From Mycolicibacterium brumae (GTDB taxonomy: Bacteria > Actinomycetota > Actinomycetes > Mycobacteriales > Mycobacteriaceae): a stretch of 64,000 nt of DNA. This document shows positions 38,912-46,506 of the stretch, in pieces. The stretch's first letter is position 1. Every line of letters starts with the position of its first letter. The notes beneath the pieces were generated by a model. It did not search any database, was not told the origin of the DNA, and was given only the letters and a program-made list of their open reading frames with translations. The stretch is from NCBI RefSeq assembly GCF_025215495.1, contig NZ_CP104302.1, positions 434,001 to 498,000 of the forward strand, in the 5' to 3' direction. The translations under genes were made by a program, and so were the position numbers.

Positions 38912-38988
38912 GGCCCTGTGGCGCAGTTGGTTAGCGCGCCGCCCTGTCACGGCGGAGGTCGCGGGTTCGAGTCCCGTCAGGGTCGCCA
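38912..38988 (+). tRNA. tRNA-Asp (GTC)
   Basis: The acceptor GGCCCTG pairs with CAGGGTC. Anticodon GTC lies in CCTGTCACG. CCA is encoded at 38986-38988 and is also the start of a CCACC-TTTTT-GGTGG hairpin (38986-39000) that may act as a weak terminator. Confidence 0.97.
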
Positions 38989-39032
38989 CCTTTTTGGTGG
39001 GGCACCGTGGTGAGCAACCAGGTGTGCCTTCC

Positions 39033-39109
39033 GGCCAGGTAGCTCAGTTGGTACGAGCGTCCGCCTGAAAAGCGGAAGGTCGCCGGTTCGATCCCGGCCC
39101 TGGCCACCA
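39033..39109 (+). tRNA. tRNA-Phe (GAA)
   Basis: The acceptor GGCCAGG pairs with CCTGGCC. Anticodon GAA lies in CCTGAAAAG. CCA is encoded. It is the last core gene before the accessory region and a plausible integration target. Confidence 0.97.
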
Positions 39110-39112
39110 GCG

Positions 39113-39138
39113 AAACCCCAGCTCAGCTGGGGTTTTTC
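39113..39138 (+). terminator. Rho-independent terminator after tRNA-Phe
   Basis: AAACCCCAGC / GCTGGGGTTT form a perfect 10-bp stem with a TCA loop and a short T run. Confidence 0.85.
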
Positions 39139-39170
39139 TCGTTCTGGTGGAGTGCTCCCCAGGGCAAAAG

Positions 39171-39258
39171 TGACACAGAGTGACACAGGTGCCCGTACAG
39201 GTGACACGAGATGACACGGCGGCGGGTCAGGGGAGCGGTGTCCCGAAGGACGTGACAC
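39171..39258 (+). repeat. Cluster of GTGACAC motifs at the element's left end
   Basis: Five copies of TGACAC, most as GTGACAC, lie within 88 bp (39172, 39181, 39202, 39212, 39253). The same hexamer recurs as inverted pairs upstream of the resolvase (42105-42121) and of the gene at 45904 (45824-45842). This fits binding sites of an element-encoded DNA-binding protein. Confidence 0.55.
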
Positions 39259-39290
39259 GCGGCGATGCCGCGACGCCCTACCGTCGACCT

Positions 39291-39524
39291 ATGCCCGACG
39301 CCGACTTCGACCCCTGCATCCTCACGGGCCGCACGAGCGATGGCCGCGAGGCCACCTGGTCGTACGGCTCCTGGCGCGGCGACTGGGCGTTGACCCGTCA
39401 TGCCGACATCCTCCGGGGCGAGGACACTGGGCTGCGCGGAACCGCTGCGGCCATCGCGGCGGCGGTCGGCGAGGACGGGAGCGTCAGCGAGTCCGTCACC
39501 GCGCTGCTGGCCGACGGGAAATGA
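39291..39524 (+). CDS. Hypothetical protein, leaderless (77 residues)
   Basis: ATG 39291 directly follows the shared promoter block GACGCCC-TACCGT-CGACCT. The sequence MPDADFDPCILTGRTSDG continues with WSYGSWRGDWALTRH and no recognisable domain. Its stop overlaps an upstream ATG (39521) of the next frame by 4 nt. Confidence 0.6.
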   Translation: MPDADFDPCILTGRTSDGREATWSYGSWRGDWALTRHADILRGEDTGLRGTAAAIAAAVGEDGSVSESVTALLADGK

Positions 39525-39571
39525 CGGATCGCCGCCAGGCCGTGTCGTGCGGACGCCATACCGTCGACCTC

Positions 39572-40090
39572 GTGGACGACGACGCTTGGTGGGCGGCTCA
39601 GCCCGATGTCGGGCCGTACTACATGGACGCGGAAGATGCCGCTGGGTGGACGCCGGGGACGGGTTGGTTCGATCCCATCGACGCCGAACTCGACCAGACG
39701 ATGGTGCTCGGCGACGATCAACTCGACCTCTGCGACCACGCGGTGGTGGACTCTCCGCTGATGCACCGCCGCCCTTGGGTTTCACCGCTGCCCGAGCGCC
39801 ACGGCTGTCTCACGCTGTTCGCCGGAGAGTGCGCCGGGGACACGCTGGCGTGGGTACACGGCGGTCTCACGCCAGGCCCGGCTGGTGGTTGGTGGAGCGG
39901 GGACGAGGAGTTGATCGGCATTGCCCGAAAGGTGCTGGTTCGCCTTCCCGCGCCCGACGATCCGAACGCCGTGCCGTTCGTCATCGCGTGCATCTGCGGG
40001 ACGACGGACGATGCGACGATCATGTTCGCCGACGAATACCGCGAGCGATATGGCAACAGGCTCGGTGCGGTTCTCGTCGAGCGCTGCTAG
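39572..40090 (+). CDS. Hypothetical protein, leaderless (172 residues)
   Basis: GTG 39572 follows the block GACGCCA-TACCGT-CGACCTC, so this start is preferred. ATG 39521 would add 17 residues and couple it to the gene before by ATGA overlap; both may be used. The protein is acidic and Trp-rich (VDDDAWWAAQPDVGPYYMD, MHRRPWVSPLPERHGCL, WVHGGLTPGPAGGWWSG). No family is recognised. It overlaps the convergent gene by 4 bp. Confidence 0.6.
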   Translation: MDDDAWWAAQPDVGPYYMDAEDAAGWTPGTGWFDPIDAELDQTMVLGDDQLDLCDHAVVDSPLMHRRPWVSPLPERHGCLTLFAGECAGDTLAWVHGGLTPGPAGGWWSGDEELIGIARKVLVRLPAPDDPNAVPFVIACICGTTDDATIMFADEYRERYGNRLGAVLVERC

Positions 40091-40284
40091 CCGTCGCACT
40101 GGAGCGCGGCCTTGACCTCCAACGCGCCTGCCGTGCTGGGCAGGCCGAGTTCCCCTGCGGCGGCGTCCAATTCGACTCTGAGTCCTTGGAGTTCCACGGC
40201 GGTCAGCACGAGCTTGGTCAACCCGACTGACACGACAATCTGATCGGCGCCAATCACCTCGGCTGCGGTACGGCGAGCGTCCAT
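40087..40284 (-). CDS. Hypothetical protein (65 residues)
   Basis: MDARRTAAEVIGADQIVVSV opens a small acidic protein with alternating hydrophobic residues and no recognised domain. GGAAGGATGGGGG precedes the ATG. The 188-bp gap to the next minus-strand gene holds a family repeat and a possible promoter. Confidence 0.5.
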   Translation of the reverse strand: MDARRTAAEVIGADQIVVSVGLTKLVLTAVELQGLRVELDAAAGELGLPSTAGALEVKAALQCDG

Positions 40285-40429
40285 GCCCCCATCCTTCCCG
40301 ATCTGCGGTGCGATGAGAGCCCTCGTATCTCTCCCCACGAGCCACCCGCTCTCCCCGAGGCCCGATACACCCCTCGCGGTGCGCGGCCAACGTCGGCCTC
40401 GATGCGAGAACCGGCGACCCTTCCGCTCT

Positions 40430-40467
40430 GTACCGTGTCTCGCGCCGGAGGCCGTGGAGAGAGGTAC
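40430..40467 (-). repeat. 3' hairpin-bounded repeat (GTACC/GGTAC variant)
   Basis: 38 nt, four bases after the stop of the VOC gene. Terminal arms GTACC and GGTAC differ from the usual GCACC/GGTGC by a compensated pair. The interior is nearly identical to 50831-50868 (more than 20 consecutive bases). Confidence 0.65.
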
Positions 40468-40471
40468 GTGG

Positions 40472-40798
40472 CTACACCCGCTGCGCGAGGAGCACGCGGC
40501 TCCCGACGGGATCGCTTGTGCGGATCACCTTGCCGCTGAGTCCCTCGACGGATTCCCACGGGACGCCGAGCGCATCAAGCGCGGCGGTCACCAGGCCGAG
40601 GTCGGGCACGGTGAGGCTGATAGCCGTCCGCGTCGTCGGCCACCGCTCCGATGCGGGGTGAAGGCCGATCACGACGGGGCCGACACCCCCGTGGAGATCG
40701 TCGTCGAATTGCACGCCGAGCGCTTCGTAGAAGGTGATGCTGCGAGAGACGTTGGCGCAGAAGATCGTCACCGCGAGCAGTTCGGGTTCGGAGTTCAT
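40472..40798 (-). CDS. VOC-family protein, single module (108 residues)
   Basis: The start MNSEPELLAVTIFCANVSRS and the FYEALGVQF helix-strand unit are typical of glyoxalase-fold proteins; the C-terminus holds KVIRTSDPVGSRVLLAQ. Metal-site residues are not obvious. It overlaps the stop of the upstream gene by 4 nt (ATGA), so the two form an operon. A family repeat follows its stop. Confidence 0.75.
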   Translation of the reverse strand: MNSEPELLAVTIFCANVSRSITFYEALGVQFDDDLHGGVGPVVIGLHPASERWPTTRTAISLTVPDLGLVTAALDALGVPWESVEGLSGKVIRTSDPVGSRVLLAQRV

Positions 40799-41130
40799 CG
40801 CTGCGACGGCGATCCAAGCAGCGGATCGCCAGCCTTCCACCGCGTGAGGTACGAGATCCTGTGCCGCATATCCCGCAGCGTGAGCATGTCGGCTTCGGTG
40901 AGCGAGCACTCCTGCGCGGTCTTCGGATCGTCGGCCAGGATGCCCTTGACGATGCGCTCCGATGTCACCAGATATTCGTGCAACACCTGGTCGGAGGCGA
41001 GCAGTTTGTCGCTCTGCACCCGCAGCAAAATCAGTTCGATGCGACCTAGCCAGAGCGGGGGTTCGTCTCCGATCTGCACGGTGAACCCGTCGCCGTCGGG
41101 GGCGACGGAGACATCGCGGATGGGGATCAC
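40795..41130 (-). CDS. Hypothetical protein (111 residues)
   Basis: MIPIRDVSVAPDGDGFTVQI and IELILLRVQSDKLLASDQVL show a beta-strand N-terminus and helical middle. No domain is recognised. Coupled to the VOC gene by a 4-nt overlap; 25 bp after the previous minus gene. Confidence 0.6.
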   Translation of the reverse strand: MIPIRDVSVAPDGDGFTVQIGDEPPLWLGRIELILLRVQSDKLLASDQVLHEYLVTSERIVKGILADDPKTAQECSLTEADMLTLRDMRHRISYLTRWKAGDPLLGSPSQR

Positions 41131-41155
41131 GGCTTGTCCTTCATGTCGGTGCCGG

Positions 41156-41497
41156 TCACTGGGCTGGCACCAGCGTCACGCGGAGCTCGCCTTCGGGGCA
41201 CGCGAGCACGGCCCAGGGGCGCCGCGCGAGCTGGCGCTCGATCTCGTGGATGATCTGCGCCGCGTGACGACCGTCCGGCTCGTCCACGCGCAGATACGCG
41301 GCCACGGCCAGCAGCAGGCCGAGCGACAATCGCGGCCCAGCGTCGCCCTCGCGCGGTGCGTCGAGGAAAGTCCCCCCTTCGGTTCGCACCTCGCCGGTGC
41401 CCCGCAGCGTCAGGGTCACCTCGCACCAGAGGGGGCGCGGCGGTGGAGGCGGTGGTGGCGCCGTTGCGACGTAGGGCGTCAGGTCGTAGGCGGTCAC
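41156..41497 (-). CDS. Element paralogue family member 1 (113 residues)
   Basis: After a Pro-rich N-terminus (PPPPPPPRPLWCEVTLTLRG) the protein shares WCEVTLT, a middle G-[TN]-[FY]-L block and QLARRPWA-L-CP with the gene at 42254-42892, and more weakly with 43552-43956. The function is unknown; the three probably form an element-specific domain family. It overlaps the resolvase stop by 4 nt. Confidence 0.65.
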   Translation of the reverse strand: MTAYDLTPYVATAPPPPPPPRPLWCEVTLTLRGTGEVRTEGGTFLDAPREGDAGPRLSLGLLLAVAAYLRVDEPDGRHAAQIIHEIERQLARRPWAVLACPEGELRVTLVPAQ

Positions 41498-42060
41498 GCT
41501 GCGCTCTCCTTCACGTACCGAAAGACCGTGCGCCGCGAGACGCCGAACATCGCGGCCAGCTCGCCCACGGGCTCACCGCTGCGGTACAGCCGCACGAGTC
41601 GATCCCGCTGGTCGCCGGACAGCTTCGGCGGGCACGTCGCGTGCAGGCCCCGCTCGCGTCGGGCCGCTCTGCTGGCCGCGCGCCTCTCCTTGCCGAGTTC
41701 GAGTTCCAGCTCGGCGACCGTCGCCATGATGTTCACCACCGCGCGGCCAGTCGGCGTGCTCGTGTCCACGGACTCACGGAGAGACCGCAACGCGATCCCG
41801 CGCTGCTCCAGTTCGTGCATCGTCTGCGCGACCTCGCGCACGGAACGCCCGAGACGGTCGATGGCGACGACCACCACGACGTCGCCCTCGCGCAGCCAGC
41901 CGAGGCAGTCGCGCCACCCGGGGCGGTCGGCTCCGGCGCGGCCCGAGGCGGTGTCGGTGAACACGCGATCTGGGTCGATGCCTGCGGCGGTGATGGCGTC
42001 GCGCTGCTGATCGACGGTCTGGCCGCTGGTGCTCACGCGCAGGTAGGCGGCGGTGCTCAT
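41494..42060 (-). CDS. Serine resolvase/invertase
   Basis: 188 residues. The N-terminal catalytic domain has AYLRVSTSGQT (catalytic Ser10), LREGDVVVVVAIDRLGRSVRE and NIMATVAELELEL. The C-terminal helix-turn-helix is GEPVGELAAMFGVSRRTVFRY. This is the small resolvase type, suited to cointegrate or dimer resolution or inversion, not a large serine integrase. TACCGT on the minus strand plus a TGACAC-5-GTGTCA operator lie upstream, with GGGGAGAG before the ATG. Confidence 0.92.
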   Translation of the reverse strand: MSTAAYLRVSTSGQTVDQQRDAITAAGIDPDRVFTDTASGRAGADRPGWRDCLGWLREGDVVVVVAIDRLGRSVREVAQTMHELEQRGIALRSLRESVDTSTPTGRAVVNIMATVAELELELGKERRAASRAARRERGLHATCPPKLSGDQRDRLVRLYRSGEPVGELAAMFGVSRRTVFRYVKESAA

Positions 42061-42104
42061 GGTCTCTCCCCTCGGTGGTGTGGGCCGACGGTATCGCGGC
42101 GGTC

Positions 42105-42121
42105 TGACACTCGACGTGTCA
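42105..42121. promoter_or_regulatory. Inverted TGACAC operator upstream of resolvase
   Basis: TGACAC-TCGAC-GTGTCA is a perfect 6-bp inverted repeat at the -35 side of the resolvase -10 (TACCGT, 42093-42088). The same hexamer is clustered at the element's left end, so autoregulation or recombination-site binding is possible. Confidence 0.55.
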
Positions 42122-42214
42122 CTGTGACGCCTCTCGGTGCCCCTTCTCCAGTGTCACATGCGATTTCGTCATACGGAACGCGAGTTCTGTTGCGGTGACG
42201 TCTGTTTAGAGTTG

Positions 42215-42252
42215 GCACCGTGGCCCGTGCTGGACAGAGGGTGGAGTGGTGC
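42215..42252 (-). repeat. 3' hairpin-bounded repeat
   Basis: 38 nt with GCACC/GGTGC arms, one base after the stop of 42254-42892. The interior in transcript sense starts ACTCCACCCTC and ends CACGGGCCAC, the family consensus. Confidence 0.65.
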
Positions 42253-42253
42253 G

Positions 42254-42892
42254 TCAGTCCCTCGGCGGCGCCACGAGGTCGAGCCTGGCCTTGAACTGCG
42301 GGCACTCCAACGTCGCCCAGGGTCGCCTGGCGAGCTGTGGGTCAACCACGTTGGACACGGCGAGGCACTTCGCGTCGTTCGGCTCGGGCAGGCCGAGGTC
42401 TTCGCACAGATTGAAAATCCCGCATTGGAGAAGTGGGAACGGCTCGCCAGGGTGCAGGTAATTCCCTGTGGCGGTTCGGGTCTCGCCGCTCGGATAGGTC
42501 AGCGTCACCTCGCACCAAATCCACCCCACGTCGTCGGCGAAATCGTCGGGGTCGTAGTCCTCGTCCTCGATCTCCGGCTCGTCGTCGGCCAGCCGCTCGA
42601 TCCTCTGCACCGTGGACGAGAGCCGAGTCTGCACCTGCGTGTACGTCCAGTCCCACTCCAGGTAGAACGACGACCCGACCTTCGGCCAGGCCCCGATGTT
42701 CCAGATGCGCTGCGGCTGGCCGTCGCCGATGAACTGGCCACGTCCCGCGCCGGGGAGACGGGTGTAAGTCATCCGATCCAAGTCCCAGATGTGCTGGCTC
42801 CCGCGCGTCGTGACGAGCCAGCGCCCGCCCATGCCGGAGGTCAACTCGGTGATGGTTTCGGGCTCGTCGGTAGTGGTGTTTTCGCTGCTCAT
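42254..42892 (-). CDS. Element paralogue family member 2 (212 residues)
   Basis: ATG 42892 follows the promoter block GACGCCC-TACGGT-CGACCC on the minus strand. An N-terminal part (GGRWLVTTRGSQHIWDLDRM) and an acidic linker (DEPEIEDEDYDPDDFADD) precede the family domain with IWCEVTLTYPSGETRT, GNYLHPGEPF and QLARRPWATLECP. The domain is shared with 41156-41497 and 43552-43956. Function unknown. Confidence 0.7.
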   Translation of the reverse strand: MSSENTTTDEPETITELTSGMGGRWLVTTRGSQHIWDLDRMTYTRLPGAGRGQFIGDGQPQRIWNIGAWPKVGSSFYLEWDWTYTQVQTRLSSTVQRIERLADDEPEIEDEDYDPDDFADDVGWIWCEVTLTYPSGETRTATGNYLHPGEPFPLLQCGIFNLCEDLGLPEPNDAKCLAVSNVVDPQLARRPWATLECPQFKARLDLVAPPRD

Positions 42893-42898
42893 GGGTCG

Positions 42899-43008
42899 AC
42901 CGTAGGGCGTCACTCCGACACCCGTCGACGCCGAGAAATCACGTCCCGCGCGGCCTTGTGGGACGTGATGATTCGGGGCTCCGCGACGTCGTGGCGACGC
43001 CGTAGCGT
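42899..43008. promoter_or_regulatory. Divergent promoter pair with symmetric ACGTGAT operator
   Basis: TACGGT (42904-42899, minus) and TAGCGT (43003-43008, plus) are -10 elements 6-7 bases from the two start codons. Between them ATCACGTCCC (42938-42947) and GGGACGTGAT (42960-42969) form a perfect 10-bp inverted repeat. GGACGTGA recurs before other element promoters (39248, 45832). Confidence 0.6.
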
Positions 43009-43015
43009 CGACCGC

Positions 43016-43555
43016 ATGACCGACGAAAAGGTGCGCGCCTGGGTGTCCGAAGGGCACGTGTGCGTGCGGGGAATCCAGCGCTATCTCGGGTACACCGACG
43101 GCAATCGGTTCACGCTGGTGCAGGCGCGCACCTTGGCTGGGATGCTCTGGCGCGACGGTGACGAGAAGGGCGCCGCCGTGGTGAACGCCGCTGCCGATGA
43201 GTTGGAGGCCGTCGACCCGCTCGCGGAGGTGCGCCAACGCGGCGGCGATGTGTTCGTGCCGAAGGGCTGGGTCGGCATCGTCCTGGAGCTGCACGCCGCG
43301 CTGGTCGCCGTCGATCCCTCGATCCAATACCGCCAGATCAAGGAGAAGTTCGGGGAATTGCGGGTGTACCACAGCAGTGATGCCACCGAGGCGCGCGAGC
43401 TGATCCGCGCCGCCGAGGCGAAGTCGCTGGCGACGTGCGAGTCCTGTGGCAACGCTGGAGTTATGCACCGAAGCGAGCACGGCTGGTACAGGACGTTGTG
43501 CCCGTCGTGTGCTGGTGAGCATGAGCAGGGGTACACCGTGGTGAAGCAGCGATGA
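43016..43555 (+). CDS. Zinc-ribbon protein of phage/plasmid type (179 residues)
   Basis: The ATG follows the block GACGCCG-TAGCGT-CGACCGC. The centre holds YRQIKEKFGELRVYHSS, and the C-terminus has paired CESCG and LCPSC motifs (zinc ribbon, about 140-165). This QIKEKFG-LR-Y plus CxxC layout is a frequent uncharacterised module of actinobacterial phages and plasmids. Overlaps the next gene by 4 nt. Confidence 0.7.
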   Translation: MTDEKVRAWVSEGHVCVRGIQRYLGYTDGNRFTLVQARTLAGMLWRDGDEKGAAVVNAAADELEAVDPLAEVRQRGGDVFVPKGWVGIVLELHAALVAVDPSIQYRQIKEKFGELRVYHSSDATEARELIRAAEAKSLATCESCGNAGVMHRSEHGWYRTLCPSCAGEHEQGYTVVKQR

Positions 43556-43956
43556 TCCCTGCCTACGACACCCGCCCGCTGGTCAACCCCACGCCGCGTT
43601 GGCCCGGCTTCCACGCGGTCAACGTCCGCGCCGTGTGGACACCGACCGACGGCGATCCGATCACCGTTGTGGGCGACTATCTCGACGCCGCGGAACCTGG
43701 CGCGGCGGTCGAACTCGGCTGCGGCATAGAGGAATTGGCAACGGATCTCGGTGTGGAGCGGTTGGTGTTCCCGCGCGGCCTGAACTACACCATCACGATC
43801 TGCACGCTGGTGGATCGCCAACTGCTGCAACGCCCTGTCGCCGAAGTGCGCTGCCCCGACGGGACGCTGCGCATCACCCCGATCCCGTGGCGGCTCGGCC
43901 TGCGGTCGCTGCCGACGCATGAGCCGACGACGGGGTGGGAGGTCGGGCCAGCGTAG
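43552..43956 (+). CDS. Element paralogue family member 3 (134 residues)
   Basis: Translationally coupled to the zinc-ribbon gene (ATGA). VRAVWTPTDGDPITVVGDYL and VDRQLLQRPVAEVRCPDG match the family domain of 41156-41497 and 42254-42892, though more diverged: Trp-Cys of the first block is lost and RRPW is QRPV. Unknown function. Confidence 0.65.
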   Translation: MIPAYDTRPLVNPTPRWPGFHAVNVRAVWTPTDGDPITVVGDYLDAAEPGAAVELGCGIEELATDLGVERLVFPRGLNYTITICTLVDRQLLQRPVAEVRCPDGTLRITPIPWRLGLRSLPTHEPTTGWEVGPA

Positions 43957-44117
43957 GTGTAGGTATCGCGCCACTCTCCATCACCACCCCTGAGCCCTGG
44001 CGCTCATTTCTAGGGCTGACCTGCGCGGATCATGTCCCGCGCCGTCACACCCACATGTTGAATCGTCATGTTGCCAGCAGAGGAGATTGCTGGCTTGCTG
44101 GCATGGGGTGGAAGTGA

Positions 44118-44136
44118 GCACCAGGGCTCATGGTGC
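44118..44136 (+). repeat. Short GCACCA/TGGTGC hairpin repeat
   Basis: GCACCA-GGGCTCA-TGGTGC has a perfect 6-bp stem, 161 bp after gene 43956. The GAGC-GGGCTC core also occurs at 43991-44006, 48151-48166 and 56257-56279. The 286-bp gap 43957-44242 shows no gene. Confidence 0.55.
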
Positions 44137-44242
44137 GAAGGCCACCGTACCGCTGGGCCGATCTCCAAAACTTCCGCGTCGGGGCACGTGCTCCGCGGCT
44201 TATGGTGGGCTCACACCGCACCACCATCCGAAGGGGAACGTC

Positions 44243-44575
44243 ATGGGGAAACGAACCGGAGCCGCGATCTTGGCCGCCGCAGCAGCGGGGGCAACGCTGT
44301 CCATCGGCGGCGCGGGCATAGCCCAGGCGTCGGTCGTGCAGTGCGGAAGTGCCAACGGGTATTCGGTGTCGGCGGAGTCCGACACCACCTCGTGCGAGTT
44401 CGCGTTGATCGTGGCGCGGAAGTTCCCCGCCGGGTTCACTGGGCAGAACACGTCGGTCACCGCCACGAGCCCCGTCACGGGCAAGAGTTACCAGGTCGCC
44501 TGCTCGCGGCTGTACCAGCAGACGATCGAGTGCACGACCTTCAGCACTGGAGTGCAGATTTTCCTGAACTCGTGA
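44243..44575 (+). CDS. Secreted small protein (110 residues)
   Basis: ATG 44243 with AAGGGG upstream. A Sec signal peptide (about 5-30) ends AQA, and the mature 80 residues contain four Cys (VQCGS, TSCEF, VACSR, IECTT), compatible with two disulfides. No family is recognised. Its stop overlaps the next GTG by 4 nt, linking it to the lipoprotein. Confidence 0.75.
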   Translation: MGKRTGAAILAAAAAGATLSIGGAGIAQASVVQCGSANGYSVSAESDTTSCEFALIVARKFPAGFTGQNTSVTATSPVTGKSYQVACSRLYQQTIECTTFSTGVQIFLNS

Positions 44576-45786
44576 GCGCACCAGGCTGGCTGTCGGCATT
44601 GACGTGTGCGACGGCGCTTCTCGCTGGATGTTCGACCACGATGCCAGGTGAAGCCCAGCGTGACCCGAGCGTGTCCGCTGACGCCGCAGTGCCCGCCTTG
44701 CTCAACCCAGGCGGATACCCCACCGCGCCGCGAACGCAGTTGGGCGCGGCGGGCGAACGCGGCGGGCAGATGGAAGCGCACCGGATGTTCGACGCGCTGG
44801 TGCTGCCGTTCCAAATCGAACCGACCCTGACCACGAACTGGGACACCGGCCTCTACAAGAACGCGCGCGCCACCAAAATGGGCATGGCCTCGCCGATCTC
44901 CGAAGCCGTGGGCGACCACGGGTTCGTGGTCGGAATCCAGGTCACTGGAATCGCGGGAGCGGACCCGCGTATCGCCGACCTGTCTCTGAGCAACGGATGG
45001 CTGCGCTTCCCCGACGACGCGCAGGCCACCGCCGCAGTTGCGAATATGGCGACCCGCGCCGCGACGGTCAGCCTGCCGATGGACCTCACCGGCAAGCCGA
45101 GCGCCACGCAGCCCATTACCGTGCCGCGCCACCCTGGCACAGTGGCGGTCACTTTCACCACCGACCCCAGGGCAGTGCATGTGCTCGCGTTCACCGCCCG
45201 CGGCCCGTACGTGCTGACCCAGCATGCGTGGTCCACGCGTGACGGCGTGGACGCCGCCGAGCTGGTCGCAAAGACCCTTGACGAGCAGATCCCCCTGGTC
45301 GACAGCTTCGTCCCGACAGCCATCGACGCGCTGGCTTCACTGCCGCTGGACCCCACCGGCATGGTTGCCCGCACGATGGAACCGCCCGAGGACTATGGCC
45401 GCACGGTGGAAAAGGGCAGCTACGGCCCGCGCGGCGGACTCGCACAGTTCCAGTATCCCGCCCCACTGGAGCCGATATTCGAGGCGGCGGGGGTGACAAT
45501 TGTGACGCTCGGCGAGACCGTCACGTACAAGGTCCGCGACGCGGACGCCGCGACCACGATGGCCGCAGCACTCGCCGCCGTGGAGAACCCGTACCGCAAG
45601 TACGAGCCGAGCGACGGTGTGCCGGGGATGCCTGGGTCGCATTGCAGAGTGTTCGGCACCTCGACTTTGAGGGATTACTCCTGCACCGCCGCGGCGGGGG
45701 ATGTCGTCTTCGCCTATTCGGGCGCGCAGGAAGACCAGGTGCACCAGGTGATGGCCGCGCAATACGTCATGCTGGTGTCCAAATGA
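44572..45786 (+). CDS. DUF7373-like lipoprotein (404 residues)
   Basis: GTG 44572 overlaps the previous stop. The signal ends in the lipobox LLAGC. The mature protein has LLNPGGYPTAPRTQLGAAGE, GFVVGIQVTG and, near the C-terminus, two Cys (GSHCRVFG, RDYSCTAAA), resembling the large mycobacterial/nocardial DUF7373 lipoprotein family as I recall it. No enzymatic motif is seen. An envelope protein of unknown role. Confidence 0.72.
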   Translation: MSAPGWLSALTCATALLAGCSTTMPGEAQRDPSVSADAAVPALLNPGGYPTAPRTQLGAAGERGGQMEAHRMFDALVLPFQIEPTLTTNWDTGLYKNARATKMGMASPISEAVGDHGFVVGIQVTGIAGADPRIADLSLSNGWLRFPDDAQATAAVANMATRAATVSLPMDLTGKPSATQPITVPRHPGTVAVTFTTDPRAVHVLAFTARGPYVLTQHAWSTRDGVDAAELVAKTLDEQIPLVDSFVPTAIDALASLPLDPTGMVARTMEPPEDYGRTVEKGSYGPRGGLAQFQYPAPLEPIFEAAGVTIVTLGETVTYKVRDADAATTMAAALAAVENPYRKYEPSDGVPGMPGSHCRVFGTSTLRDYSCTAAAGDVVFAYSGAQEDQVHQVMAAQYVMLVSK

Positions 45787-45823
45787 CGTACTTGGGTCAA
45801 GTGCCCCAACCGCGGCGAAATCC

Positions 45824-45856
45824 GTGTCATAGGACGTGACACACATGCGATAGCGT
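45824..45856 (+). promoter_or_regulatory. Promoter with inverted TGACAC operator
   Basis: GTGTCA (45824-45829) and TGACAC (45837-45842) precede TAGCGT (45851-45856), a -10 of the element's TASSGT type, 48 bp before the ATG at 45904. Confidence 0.55.
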
Positions 45857-45903
45857 CAAATCTGACAGAGACTCGCAGTCTTGTAGGAATGAGGGGAAGC
45901 GGC

Positions 45904-46464
45904 ATGGGCACACCGATCAGCGGCGACGGAGACCACCAGGCACAGGGGCACAGCAGCCCGCCGGTTCACGTCCCGTTCGAGCAACCGAACCAGCCCGCTG
46001 AGCAGCATCACGAGGCCCCGCCAAGCTATCCCGCGCCACAGTACGGCCAGCAGCCGATGCAACAGCCGCAGCACCAGTATCCGCAACAGCAGTACGGCCA
46101 GCCGCAGCACCAGCAGCCGCAGTACGGCTACCAGGCCCCCGCGCCAGGGGTCGCGCAGCACAACAACGTGAACATCGTGGTGGCGGGAGGCCCTGGGCGT
46201 CCGCTCAAGAGCCCCGTGCTGGCGGCTGTGCTGGCATTCTTCCTCGGCCCGATCGGGATGCTGTATTCGACCATCCCCGGCGCGGCGACGATCTTCGGGG
46301 TGAACCTGTTCTGCTTCGTTCTTGGGTTCCTCTCCGCAGGTCTCGGGTGGATTCTGATGTTCTTCTCCTGGATGGCCGGGGTCGTGTGGGCGGGCGTCGC
46401 GGCCAACAACTACAACCAGCGGTACACCGCCGGTCCCGTTCAGCACTACGCGCCGAGGTACTGA
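45904..46464 (+). CDS. Pro/Gln-rich membrane protein, TM2-like (186 residues)
   Basis: ATG 45904 is favoured by GAGGGGAA at 45891-45898; ATG 45889 is possible. Residues 30-85 are a low-complexity P/Q/Y/H region with QPQHQ-YPQQQYGQ repeats. The C-terminus has two membrane helices with LAFFLGPIGMLYS, resembling TM2-type domains. 43 bp before the kinase gene; possibly its membrane partner. Confidence 0.75.
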   Translation: MGTPISGDGDHQAQGHSSPPVHVPFEQPNQPAEQHHEAPPSYPAPQYGQQPMQQPQHQYPQQQYGQPQHQQPQYGYQAPAPGVAQHNNVNIVVAGGPGRPLKSPVLAAVLAFFLGPIGMLYSTIPGAATIFGVNLFCFVLGFLSAGLGWILMFFSWMAGVVWAGVAANNYNQRYTAGPVQHYAPRY

Positions 46465-46506
46465 GCCTTCTGCCCCCCCAACGCTTCGTCGTGGGAGACT
46501 CCGGTG

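Noticed and set aside
43016..43555. Much longer frame reading in from 42137 for the zinc-ribbon gene
   Set aside because: The extra 293 residues are antisense to 42254-42892; the promoter block points to ATG 43016.
43991..44006. 16-bp TGAGC-N6-GCTCA palindromes as a separate operator family
   Set aside because: The better copies (48151, 56268) fall inside the longer 3' repeats and in convergent gaps without promoters, so they are treated as part of that family.
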